Assembly (NCBI RefSeq): GCF_005222695.1
Contig: NZ_STGG01000041.1
Coordinates: 124,001 to 188,000 of the forward strand
Direction: 5' to 3'
DNA: 64,000 nt
DNA from: Massilia sp. HP4
GTDB lineage: Bacteria > Pseudomonadota > Gammaproteobacteria > Burkholderiales > Burkholderiaceae_D
In this document: piece by piece, positions 27,740 through 36,845 of the stretch
Position numbering within the stretch: position 1 is the stretch's first letter
Layout: every line of letters begins with the position of its first letter
Translations under genes and position numbers: made by a program
The notes under the pieces: generated by a model
The model's input: the letters and a program-made list of their open reading frames with translations, nothing else
Database searches by the model: none
What the model was told of the DNA's origin: nothing

Positions 27740-28780
27740 ATGAGCATTGACACGATCTGGTTTACCCGATGTCCGGTCCCCACCGCCGCCGGCCTGGCCT
27801 ACCAGCTGGGATGGCTGGAACAAGAATTCGCCGCCGACGGCATCGCCCTCAAGACCCTGCAGGAAACCGGAGGAAAGCTGGCGCGCCATCACTACGACCA
27901 CGGTCTATCTGGCCTGATCCGCGAGGGCGGCAACCTGCTCGCCCTGCCCGCGCGGGCGCAAGGCGCCGACACGCGGCTGGTCGGTCTGACCTGGATCGAC
28001 GAATGGCAAACGATCCTGGTGCGGCCCGGCTCCGGCATCCGCAGCCCGCGCGATTTAAGGGGCAAGCGCCTCGCGCTGCCGGTATTTCGCCGCATCGACA
28101 TCGAGGAAAACCGGCGCGGCCGCAGCATCGCGCGCGGCATGAGCCTGGCCGGCTACCACGGCGCGCTGGCCAGCGTTGGCCTGGGCCTGGCCGACGTGAT
28201 CCTGGAAGAAGTGGGCAGTCCCGAGCCTGCATCGCCCGGCACGGCGCCCGGCGCCAGCCTGTGGCAAGGCATCGCGGCCCTGGTGCGCGGCGACGTCGAC
28301 GCAGTCTATGTCAAGGGCGCGGCGGCGGTGGAGGCCGCGCGCGCCGCCGGCGTCGAAGTCGGCATCGACCTCGACGCGCTGCCCGAACGCAGGTTCCGGG
28401 TCAATAACGGCACGCCGCGGCCGATCACCGTGCACCGGGATTTCCTGGAGCACCACTTCGACCTGCTGGTCCGCTTCCTGGCGCAGACCTTGCGCGCCGC
28501 CGAGTGGGCGGCCGGGCATCGCGACGAGGTGCGGGCGATCCTGCAGCAAGAGACCCAGGCCGGCGGCGACGCGGTGGCCGTCGCCTACCGCGAAGGCTTC
28601 CATGCCGCGCTCGCGCCCGACTTGTCCGCCGAGCGCCTGGCCCTGTTCGAACAGCAGAAGAACTTCCAGCTGGCCCACGGCTTCCTCGACCGCGACGTCG
28701 ATGTACGCGCCTGGGCCGACGACCGGCCGCTGGCGGCGGCGCGCGCCTTGCTCGACAACCGGGGAAAACTGGCGGCGTAA
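27740..28780 (+). CDS. DszB-like sulfinate desulfinase family protein (B)
   Basis: A 346-residue paralog of protein A, again without a signal peptide. Residues matching the DszB active site are present: Cys11 in FTRCPVPTA, His51 in RHHYDH and Arg61 in LIREGGN. The late VNNGTPRPITVHRDFLEHHF block is shared by the three paralogs. Keeping both A and B suggests different sulfinates. AAGGAG stands 9 nt before ATG 27740. A strong terminator follows 7 nt after the stop, so it is monocistronic. Confidence 0.8.
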   Translation: MSIDTIWFTRCPVPTAAGLAYQLGWLEQEFAADGIALKTLQETGGKLARHHYDHGLSGLIREGGNLLALPARAQGADTRLVGLTWIDEWQTILVRPGSGIRSPRDLRGKRLALPVFRRIDIEENRRGRSIARGMSLAGYHGALASVGLGLADVILEEVGSPEPASPGTAPGASLWQGIAALVRGDVDAVYVKGAAAVEAARAAGVEVGIDLDALPERRFRVNNGTPRPITVHRDFLEHHFDLLVRFLAQTLRAAEWAAGHRDEVRAILQQETQAGGDAVAVAYREGFHAALAPDLSAERLALFEQQKNFQLAHGFLDRDVDVRAWADDRPLAAARALLDNRGKLAA

Positions 28781-28795
28781 GAAGAGCGGCCGGCG

Positions 28796-29977
<1,182 letters not shown>

Positions 29978-30150
29978 GCCCTGACTATAGTCCCGCCTTG
30001 GTGCGCTGCGAACGAATTGTGCAACGCAAGCTTATCCGGATTACGCATATCCCCGCCGGCTGCAGGTTCCGTGCCACCACATGGGGCCGAAAACTGCGCA
30101 GCAGCCAGCACAGGCTGCGCAAAAACCAGCAATCGACAGGCGATTTGCGC

Positions 30151-30166
30151 TGGCCCGGCGCTTGCT
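30151..30166 (+). promoter_or_regulatory. Sigma-54 promoter of desulfinase-like gene C
   Basis: TGGCCCGGCGCTTGCT: TGG-N3-G then TTGCT, GG-N10-GC. Leader of about 24 nt to ATG 30201. An inverted repeat (TGCGCAGC-N11-GCTGCGCA, about 30097-30123) lies just upstream and is a candidate activator site. Confidence 0.78.
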
Positions 30167-30200
30167 ATGACTAGGGGTACGACAACCTGGAAAACAACAC

Positions 30201-31271
30201 ATGACATCACCACTGAACGCGCCGATCCAGCTCTGGTACAGCCACCGCGGCGGCGCCACCGCCACTGGCCTGGCCGTGAGCAAGGGCTGGCTGCACGCCG
30301 AGTTCGATGCCGGCGCCACGTCGCTACGCTCGCTGGAAGACGCGGCCAGCCGCGACATCCGCCTGTCCTATTACCACCACGGCCAGACCGGCCTGTTCCG
30401 CGAAGGCGGCAACGTACCGGCGCTGTGGGCGCGCTCCGAGGGGCAAGGGGCGGTGGTGGTGGGCATCACCTGGGTCGACGAGTACCAGGGCATCCTGGTG
30501 CGGGAGGGCAGCGGCATCGAGGCGCTGGCCGACCTGAAGACGAAGCGCCTCGGGCTGCCGCTGCGGCGGCACGCCCTGATCGACATCCACCGCGCCAGCG
30601 CCCAGCGCGGCTTTACGACCGCATTGAACGTCGCGGGACTCGACCCGCGCCGCGCGCGCTGGGCCCATATCGAGTCGCCCGATTTCGAATTCCCGCAGCG
30701 CGATCCAGGGCGCGACATCGAACTCGAGGCGCTGCGCTCGGGTTACGTGGATGCCGTCTTCCTGCGCGGCGCCCAGGGCTACGCGGCCGCGCGCGATCCG
30801 TCCTTGCGCGTGATTGCCGACCTGAACCTGCTGGAAGATCCGCTACAGCGGGTGAATAACGGCACGCCGCGGCCGATCACGGTCGACCGCGATTTTTTGG
30901 CGCGCCATCCGGGCATCGTGCGCCGCTACCTGGGCGTGCTGCTGCGCGCAGGCGCCTGGGCGCGCGGGCATCCCGACGAAGTGGGGCGACTGGCTGCGCT
31001 CGAAAATCCCGGCTATACGGCGCAGGATGTCACTGGTGCGCTCGGGCCCTCCCTGCACCGCAGCCTGACGCCAGCACTGGATCCAATCCGGCTGGCCGGC
31101 CTGGCGGCGCAGAAGGAATTCCTGCTCGACTGGGGATTTATCCGGCGCGACTTCAATATCGATGACTGGATCGATCCGGCCCCGCTGGCCGAGGCGAAGC
31201 TGTTTGCCGGGCAGGCGGCGCCGGCGGCGGTCATCTATCCGCCGGTCCTGGGCTCGGCCTACGTTCACTAA
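30201..31271 (+). CDS. DszB-like family protein (C) with altered active-site residues
   Basis: A 356-residue paralog of A and B with the same fold and length, no signal peptide, and the shared block VNNGTPRPITVDRDFLARH. The position of the DszB catalytic Cys is Arg16 (LWYSHRGGATA) and that of the catalytic His is Tyr57; Arg67 in LFREGGNVPALW and the GG pair remain. A DszB-type Cys mechanism is therefore unlikely. It may bind ligand, act on another substrate class, or have a different chemistry. The intact frame and its own sigma-54-type promoter argue against a decaying gene. The upstream SD is weak. Confidence 0.78.
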   Translation: MTSPLNAPIQLWYSHRGGATATGLAVSKGWLHAEFDAGATSLRSLEDAASRDIRLSYYHHGQTGLFREGGNVPALWARSEGQGAVVVGITWVDEYQGILVREGSGIEALADLKTKRLGLPLRRHALIDIHRASAQRGFTTALNVAGLDPRRARWAHIESPDFEFPQRDPGRDIELEALRSGYVDAVFLRGAQGYAAARDPSLRVIADLNLLEDPLQRVNNGTPRPITVDRDFLARHPGIVRRYLGVLLRAGAWARGHPDEVGRLAALENPGYTAQDVTGALGPSLHRSLTPALDPIRLAGLAAQKEFLLDWGFIRRDFNIDDWIDPAPLAEAKLFAGQAAPAAVIYPPVLGSAYVH

Positions 31272-31320
31272 AAAGAAAAGCGCCGCCGGTGCCCGTCGAG
31301 CTGACGGGTACCGACGGCGC
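31271..31320 (-). terminator. Terminator after the cytochrome c gene, in the convergent gap
   Basis: Long GC-rich hairpin with arms near 31280-31297 and 31303-31320 and two internal mismatches. On the minus strand it is followed by TTTTCTTTTT. It ends the dehydrogenase operon. Plus-strand transcripts of gene C would form the same hairpin but have no T-run after it. Confidence 0.8.
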
Positions 31321-31337
31321 CGCCGTCACATGCCGGA

Positions 31338-32732
31338 TCAGTGCCTGGTATCGCCCTTGTCCGCCGTATGCAGCTCGTGCTCCTTGACCAGCTTGCGCAC
31401 CTTGGCTACTTCTGCCGCACCCACTGGCGAAGCCTGGTTGCCCCAGCTGTTACGCACGAACGTGACCAGCTGCGCCGTTTCTTCATCCGACAAGCGCCAT
31501 GCAAAGCCCGGCATGCCCAGGTCCGACGGCGCGGTATGCGTCGACGGCAGGCGTGCGCCGGCCAGGATCACGCGGATCAGGGACGTTGCATCTTCCTGCA
31601 GCACGGTCGGATTGCCCGGCAGCGCAGGGAACACATCGCCGGCCGCCTTGCCGTCGACACGGTGGCAGGCCGCGCAGTTGTCCAGGTAGAGCTGGACGCC
31701 GCGTTCGCTGTCATTGCCCTGCATGATCTTCTGGACGGTCGCATCGCTGGCCGCGAAGCTGGCCTTCTTGTTACCGGTCTCCGGCAGGCTCTTGATGTAG
31801 AGCGCCATCGCCATCAGGTCCTCGTCCGTCATGTTCTGCGTGCTGTGCTTGACCACGTCCTGCATCGGCTCGCCCAGCACGCCCGAGTGCTTGTTACGGG
31901 CGGTCTTGAGCGTGTCGACGATGTCTTGCGCGGTCCAGTTGCCCATGCCGTCGACCTTGTCGCCGCGCAGGTTCACTGCCAGCCAACCGTCGATCAGCGG
32001 GCCGCCGGCCAGGTACTCCGGACCGGATTCGTCCAGCGCCAGCTCGTTGAGCGTGGCCGCACGCGGGGTATGGCAGCTGCCGCAGTGGCCCAGGCTCTGC
32101 ACCAGGTAGGCGCCGCGGCCGATGCGCTGGTCGGAATACTTCGACAGGTCCATCGGGCCCTGCACCGGCACGAAAGTCTTGCGCCAGATGCCCAGTGGCC
32201 AGCGCATCGACAGCGGCCAGCTGATCTCGTTGTCGCGGTTGGCCTGCTTCACCGGCTCGACGCCGTGCATGAAGTAGGCGTACAGGGCGCGCATATCGTC
32301 GTCGCTCATGCGGGCATAGGACGGGAACGGCATCGCCGGATACAGGGTACCGCCGCCCGGCACGATGCCGTGGCGGACCGCACGATCGAAATCGTCCAGC
32401 GAGTACTTGCCGATGCCGGTGTCCTGGTCGGGCGTGACGTTGGTCGCGTACATATTCCCGATCGGCGACTGGATCACGCGGCCGCCGGCGAATTCCTTGC
32501 CGCCCGGCGCCGTGTGGCAGGCGATGCAGTCGGACGCGGTGGCGACGTAACGCCCCTTCTCGATCAAGCCGGCGTCGGGCTTGGCGCCTGCGGCCAGGCC
32601 GGCGAGCGGGCCCGGTTCGATCTTGCGGGTCTCGGTCGGCGCCACGGCATAGCCATAGGCGCCGGCAAGGACCACCGCGCCAACGATGGCGAGACCGAGG
32701 ACGATTTTCTTGACAGGTGTTTGTTTGGTCAT
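31338..32732 (-). CDS. Triheme cytochrome c subunit of an FAD-GDH-type dehydrogenase
   Basis: Membrane-anchored electron acceptor of the dehydrogenase complex, 464 residues. One N-terminal transmembrane anchor (about residues 10-30) precedes three cytochrome c domains with haem motifs CIACH (69-73), CGSCH (about 217) and CAACH (about 362). This is the beta-subunit layout of FAD-dependent glucose, gluconate, sorbitol and alcohol dehydrogenases. It passes electrons to ubiquinone or the respiratory chain. It follows the flavoprotein gene by 12 nt. Confidence 0.93.
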   Translation of the reverse strand: MTKQTPVKKIVLGLAIVGAVVLAGAYGYAVAPTETRKIEPGPLAGLAAGAKPDAGLIEKGRYVATASDCIACHTAPGGKEFAGGRVIQSPIGNMYATNVTPDQDTGIGKYSLDDFDRAVRHGIVPGGGTLYPAMPFPSYARMSDDDMRALYAYFMHGVEPVKQANRDNEISWPLSMRWPLGIWRKTFVPVQGPMDLSKYSDQRIGRGAYLVQSLGHCGSCHTPRAATLNELALDESGPEYLAGGPLIDGWLAVNLRGDKVDGMGNWTAQDIVDTLKTARNKHSGVLGEPMQDVVKHSTQNMTDEDLMAMALYIKSLPETGNKKASFAASDATVQKIMQGNDSERGVQLYLDNCAACHRVDGKAAGDVFPALPGNPTVLQEDATSLIRVILAGARLPSTHTAPSDLGMPGFAWRLSDEETAQLVTFVRNSWGNQASPVGAAEVAKVRKLVKEHELHTADKGDTRH

Positions 32733-32744
32733 GTGTTCGTCCTA

Positions 32745-34520
32745 TTACGCCTGCACCAGCGGGCCCGGGTTCTTGATGTACTGTTCCCGGATCGCTTTCG
32801 CGCACCAGTAGGCCAGCGCGCCGACCATGCCGGTCGGGTTGTAGCCGTTGTTCTGCGGGAAGGCGTTGGCGCCCGGCGCGAACACGTTCGGCACGTCCCA
32901 CGACTGCAGGTACTTGTTCAGGGCCGAGGTCTTCGGATTGGCGCCCATGATCGCGCCGCCCACCGTGTGCGTGCTCTGGTACTGGTTGATGTTGTAGTGC
33001 GTGCCAGGCTTCTTGGCATCGCCCTTGGTCGCCAGCGGATTCAGGACCTTGCACATCTCCTGCGCCTTGTCGACCAGGTAGGCCGACGCCGCGATCTCGT
33101 TGTCGTGCCAGTCGAAGGTCATGCGCAAGAGCGGACGGCCGAAGGCATCCTTGTAGTTCGGGTCCAGGTCGAGGTAGGCGTCGTCGTAGGCCATGCACGA
33201 ACCCTGCACCTCGTAGTAGAACGAGTGGCGCATCGCATCCTTGGCGCCCTTCTTCCAGTCGCTGCCCCAGTTCGGCACGCCCGGCGCGGTCGCGATGCCG
33301 CGCACCGGACCGCCGCCCGGCTGGCGCGCCCAGATCACGCCGCCGCCGACGAAGCCCGACTTGGTCGGATCGTTGCGGTTGCCGTTCAGGTCGTCGAAGG
33401 TGGTGCCGCCGCCGCCGATGCCCATGAACTGGTTGGCGTGCACATTCTTGTCGAAGAACAGCGAGACGCGGTTCAGGTTCTGGTACGAGTAGTTCTTGCC
33501 GACGGTGCCGGTCTTGGTGACCGGGTCATAGGCCGGGCCGATCTTCGACACCAGCATCAGGTGCACGTTATACAGCGAGAACGCGCCCAGGATGACGATG
33601 TCCGCCGGCTGTTCGCATTCCTGGCCGCCCGCATCCAGGTAGTTCACGCCGGTGGCCATCTTGCCGTCCGCCGTCAGGTTCACCTTCAGCACCTGGGCCA
33701 GCGTGCGCATCTCGAAGTTCTTGCGGCCGCGCAGGACCGGGAAGATGTTGATGTTCGGGCTGGCCTTCGAGTAGTTCAGGCAGCCGTAGTCCGAGCAGAA
33801 GCCGCAGAAGTTGCATGGGCCCATCTGGCAACCGTAAGGGTTGACATAGCTGGCCGAGGTGTTCGAAGCCGGGATCGGGAACGGGTGGTAGCCCATCTCG
33901 CGCGCCGCCTTGTAGAACATCTCGCCGCCCAGGTAGTCGGGGTTCGGTCCCAGCGGGTATTCGCGCGAGCGCGAACCTTCGAACGGGTTGCCGCCTTCGA
34001 CGACCTTGCCGTTGATGACGCCGGCCTTGCCCGAGGTGCCGCACACGTATTCGAAGTGGTCGAAATGCGGTTCCAGCTCTTCGAAGGTGACCGGGAAGTC
34101 CTGGATCGACATCCCCGCCGGCATGATCTTCTTGCCGTAGCGCTGCTCCATGGTGGTGCGCAGGTTGAGGTCTTCCGGCAGTGCGCGGAAGTGCACGCCC
34201 GACCAGTGCGAACCCGCGCCGCCCACGCCGGTGCCCGGCTTGAACGAACCCATGCGGCGCTTCGGCACCGCCACGGTGGACAGGTTGTGACGGATCGTCA
34301 CGGTCTCTTGCGCCAGCGATTGCAGGTATTTGCGGTGCACCGAACCTTCGAGTTCGTCGATCACGCGCGGATAGGCGAAGTCGGTCTGCGTGTCGCGGTC
34401 AGGGCCGCGCTCGAGGATGAGCACCTCCAGGCCGGCGTCGGTCAATTCCTTGGCCATGATGGCGCCGACCCAGCCGGCGCCGACGATGACCACGTCTTTT
34501 TTATCTTTTACGATTGCCAT
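32745..34520 (-). CDS. GMC flavoprotein catalytic subunit (FAD-GDH alpha type)
   Basis: Periplasmic sugar or polyol dehydrogenase of 591 residues. FAD-binding VVIVGAGWVGAIMAKEL at the N-terminus, GGAGSHWSGVHFRALPED, a Cys-rich insert with Cys231, 236, 239, 242 and 247, and a C-terminal THTVGGAIMG / NNGYNPTGMVGALAYW block holding the active-site His and Asn. The Cys insert fits the [3Fe-4S] cluster described for FAD-GDH of Burkholderia cepacia, though I cannot say which three Cys are ligands. It has no signal peptide; export probably rides on the gamma subunit. The substrate may be glucose, sorbitol, gluconate or a related alcohol. Confidence 0.92.
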   Translation of the reverse strand: MAIVKDKKDVVIVGAGWVGAIMAKELTDAGLEVLILERGPDRDTQTDFAYPRVIDELEGSVHRKYLQSLAQETVTIRHNLSTVAVPKRRMGSFKPGTGVGGAGSHWSGVHFRALPEDLNLRTTMEQRYGKKIMPAGMSIQDFPVTFEELEPHFDHFEYVCGTSGKAGVINGKVVEGGNPFEGSRSREYPLGPNPDYLGGEMFYKAAREMGYHPFPIPASNTSASYVNPYGCQMGPCNFCGFCSDYGCLNYSKASPNINIFPVLRGRKNFEMRTLAQVLKVNLTADGKMATGVNYLDAGGQECEQPADIVILGAFSLYNVHLMLVSKIGPAYDPVTKTGTVGKNYSYQNLNRVSLFFDKNVHANQFMGIGGGGTTFDDLNGNRNDPTKSGFVGGGVIWARQPGGGPVRGIATAPGVPNWGSDWKKGAKDAMRHSFYYEVQGSCMAYDDAYLDLDPNYKDAFGRPLLRMTFDWHDNEIAASAYLVDKAQEMCKVLNPLATKGDAKKPGTHYNINQYQSTHTVGGAIMGANPKTSALNKYLQSWDVPNVFAPGANAFPQNNGYNPTGMVGALAYWCAKAIREQYIKNPGPLVQA

Positions 34521-34526
34521 ATTCTC

Positions 34527-35255
34527 TTATCCCCTCCGTCCAGCCAGGTCCACCGGTCCCAGCGGATACGGTTTGTCGCGAATCTTCACCCACTCCAGGT
34601 AGTCGCCCCGCATGCCGGGGTAGCCGATCATCTTCCAGGCGCCCATGTTCTTGTTGCCACCATGGCTAGGATCGGAGAAGTAGCCAGCACGGGTCTCGGC
34701 CAGGAAATCGGCGAAGAAGGTCTTCGACGAGATGTCGGCCAGCTTGATCTTGCCGCCCTCGAGGTCCTTGAGGACCGCTTCCTGCATGCGCAGGTCGAGG
34801 TCGGCGAAAGCCTTGCCCGAATAGGTCCTGGTGCAGTGGGCATCGACGTTGGCGATGCCGACGCGGATGATGTCCTTCAGCGCCAGCTTGCCCTGGTAGC
34901 CGAAGTCGGAGGTCGCTTCCAGGAACGGGCCCTGCATATACCAGATGCTGCCGGCCGCATACGGCGACTGCATGTGGCGATCGAGGAACTCGGGCACGCC
35001 CAGTTCGACCGCGCCCGGACCATGTTCGTCATGCGGGATCAGGCGATCGACCGCAGCGATCACGAATTTCCATTCCTTCGCATTGAAGAACTTGGGGGTA
35101 TAGGGATCCGGCTTGCCTTCGGCAGGTGCGCTGGCGCCGGCATTGGCGTTGGATACGCCCTGCTGCAAGGCCGCTGCGCCGCCGGCGGCCATGGGCACGA
35201 ACACCAGGCTCTTGATGAGGCGCCGCCGCGATGAAGATTGCTGATCGTCGGACAT
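34527..35255 (-). CDS. Gamma (Tat-carrying) subunit of the dehydrogenase
   Basis: Gluconate 2-dehydrogenase subunit 3 family, 242 residues. The N-terminus holds a twin-arginine signal, SSRRRLIKSLVFVPMAAGG. The rest has the family pattern (FNAKEWKFVIAAVDRLIPHD, GAVELGVPEFLDRHM, GAWKMIGYPG). In characterised complexes this subunit binds the folded flavoprotein and carries it through the Tat system. First gene of the gamma-alpha-beta operon; the next start follows after 6 nt. A 31-bp palindrome lies 27 nt upstream of its start. Confidence 0.93.
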   Translation of the reverse strand: MSDDQQSSSRRRLIKSLVFVPMAAGGAAALQQGVSNANAGASAPAEGKPDPYTPKFFNAKEWKFVIAAVDRLIPHDEHGPGAVELGVPEFLDRHMQSPYAAGSIWYMQGPFLEATSDFGYQGKLALKDIIRVGIANVDAHCTRTYSGKAFADLDLRMQEAVLKDLEGGKIKLADISSKTFFADFLAETRAGYFSDPSHGGNKNMGAWKMIGYPGMRGDYLEWVKIRDKPYPLGPVDLAGRRG

Positions 35256-35847
35256 ATAGTCTCTCTCTCAATTCGAAAAAAATGTATTTTGTATGCAAAA
35301 TGCAAGATACATAGTACCAATAAGCGCGGTGGTATGCCAGTCCGAATGTTTGCCAGGCTGGTATTCCCATGTGGGAATGACGGTCAATGGATGACCCATA
35401 TGGCGCCGATCAGGGTAACCAACAGTTACACAACAGAAATACGGTACTGCTGCTAGAATGCACGTTTCAGAAAATTCAGAATTTTTAGAATTTTTTGACA
35501 GTCATCGGCCTACGTCCTGAAGTCCCATGTTTACTGGAGATCGTGGCGTATGGGACCGCCCTGCTCCTGCCAGCACAAGAACCATGCTAGGCAATGGGCG
35601 GACTGCCTTGCGAGATGGCGATATGGGAAAAACGCATGATCGCGGCTCTCCGTGCGATGACCTCATGAGAGTTGGTCAAATAAACATGCGCCTCTGAGCC
35701 GGACATTAACCGTTGCACGATTGAAACATTTTTCTTGGCTGGGTATGCAGCCTGGGTCGATATTTACGACAAGTTAACCCTGCTTTCAGCAATGCAAATA
35801 CGACCGAATGATAGAATTCCTCCAAAACTATGAAACTGGAGACATTG
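35256..35847. other. 592-bp divergent intergenic region (dehydrogenase operon / GntR regulator)
   Basis: No gene with an SD or family pattern. It holds the palindrome at 35282-35312, and an AT-rich tract at 35467-35500 with two copies of AGAATTTTT ending in TTGACA (35495-35500), which might be an UP-element and -35 box pointing toward the GntR gene or an unannotated RNA. No good -10 follows at 17 nt, so I do not call a promoter. Confidence 0.6.
35282..35312. promoter_or_regulatory. 31-bp imperfect palindrome, candidate GntR/FCD operator
   Basis: ATGTATTTTGTA at one end pairs with TGCAAGATACAT at the other with two mismatches; the centre holds TATGCAAAA. It includes TTGTATGCAA-like half sites common for FCD-type GntR regulators. 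It sits 27-57 nt upstream of the dehydrogenase operon, where a repressor would block transcription. Confidence 0.5.
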
Positions 35848-36576
35848 ATGCAGCACTCGGACGTTGAACCGGTATCGGATCCTGGGGCGCCCGCGCCATC
35901 GCTTCCGAAACTGGCGCGGCAGCACCTGCACGAGACCGTGGTCTCGCACCTGCGCCAGATGATCGTGGAATCCGTGTTCCCGCCCGGGATGAAGCTCAAT
36001 GAGCGCGAGCTTTGCGAAACCATGGGCATCTCGCGCACGCCCCTGCGCGAAGCCCTGAAGGCGCTGGCCGCGGAAGGCCTGATCGAGATCGCGCCGAACC
36101 GCGGCGCCTCGGTCTACAAGATGTCGCATCGGGAAGTGTGGGAAACCTTCGAGTTCGTCAGCGGCCTCGAGGCCCTCGCGGGCGAACATGCGTGCGAGCG
36201 CATCACGCCCGAGGAAGTCGCCGAAATCCGCGCGCTGCACGATGCGATGCTCGCCTGCCGCGAACAGGGCGACCTGCCCGGCTACTACAACCGCAACCAG
36301 GCGATCCATAACAAGATTTCGGAGGCCGCCCGCAATTCCGTCCTGCACCAGACTTACCTGGGCATGAACCGGCGTCTCCAGTCCTTGCGGCTGAAATCGA
36401 ATATCGTTCCCGAGAAATGGGACCAGGCGATCGAAGAGCACCGCCAGATGCTCGAAGCGCTCGAAGCCCGCGACGGCAAGCGCCTGGCGGCGATCCTGTC
36501 GAAGCACCTGCTCGACAAGCGCGAGTCGGTCATGGAATTACTGGCCGATTCCACCGGCGCGCGCGCCGTCTCCTGA
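35848..36576 (+). CDS. GntR-family transcriptional regulator, FCD (FadR) subfamily
   Basis: Winged helix at residues about 20-85 (LRQMIVESVFPPGMKLNERE, GISRTPLREALKALAAEGLI, PNRGASVYKM), followed by an all-helical FCD ligand domain with the metal-site residues Asp/His pattern (FEFVSGLEALAGEHA, NQAIHNKISEAARN, EEHRQMLEALEARDG). The start is ATG 35848, with GGAG 6 nt upstream; ATG 35830 is less likely. It is divergent from the dehydrogenase operon, its probable target, and likely senses a sugar acid or other carboxylate. Confidence 0.92.
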   Translation: MQHSDVEPVSDPGAPAPSLPKLARQHLHETVVSHLRQMIVESVFPPGMKLNERELCETMGISRTPLREALKALAAEGLIEIAPNRGASVYKMSHREVWETFEFVSGLEALAGEHACERITPEEVAEIRALHDAMLACREQGDLPGYYNRNQAIHNKISEAARNSVLHQTYLGMNRRLQSLRLKSNIVPEKWDQAIEEHRQMLEALEARDGKRLAAILSKHLLDKRESVMELLADSTGARAVS

Positions 36577-36644
36577 AGCGCCGGCGCGACGCCGCCTGTC
36601 GCAGCCGCGTGGACACTGGGGGTTTTCGAGCCCAGGAGAAACCC

Positions 36645-36845
36645 ATGTCCCGTCATACCTTGAAGGATGCGCGTCACCGCATCATCGGCTACATCGACAC
36701 CGCGGCCGACGGTCGCCAGACCGGCCGCGACGAGCGCCTGCGCATCGTCGCCCATTACGACCCGCGCTCGAACATCACCCGCGACGATCGGCTGCGCAAC
36801 GTAGGCTACGGCAACCTGGTCGCGGCGCTGATCGCCGGACGATGA
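36645..36845 (+). CDS. 66-residue protein of three short tandem repeats
   Basis: Found inside a longer frame that has no other support. ATG 36645 has AGGAG 6 nt upstream. The protein is three related units of about 18-22 residues: DARHRIIGYIDT..., DERLRIVAHYDPRSNITR and DDRLRNVGYGN..., each with D-x-R-x-R-x-(I/V)-(G/A). It is basic, with no signal or membrane segment. I do not recognise its function. Its stop overlaps the start of the ankyrin-like gene (ATGA), so the two are translationally coupled. Confidence 0.72.
   Translation: MSRHTLKDARHRIIGYIDTAADGRQTGRDERLRIVAHYDPRSNITRDDRLRNVGYGNLVAALIAGR

Noticed and set aside
29978..30000. TATAGT box just before the sigma-54 activator gene
   Set aside because: It would leave almost no leader and no -35 hexamer lies at the right distance, so I do not call it a promoter.
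31341..35234. 1297-codon plus-strand frame opposite the dehydrogenase operon
   Set aside because: It spans three well-supported minus-strand genes and their gaps; its composition is typical of antisense frames in high-GC DNA.
35706..36038. 110-codon minus-strand frame beside the GntR gene
   Set aside because: Overlaps the GntR gene in antisense, low-complexity start, no SD.
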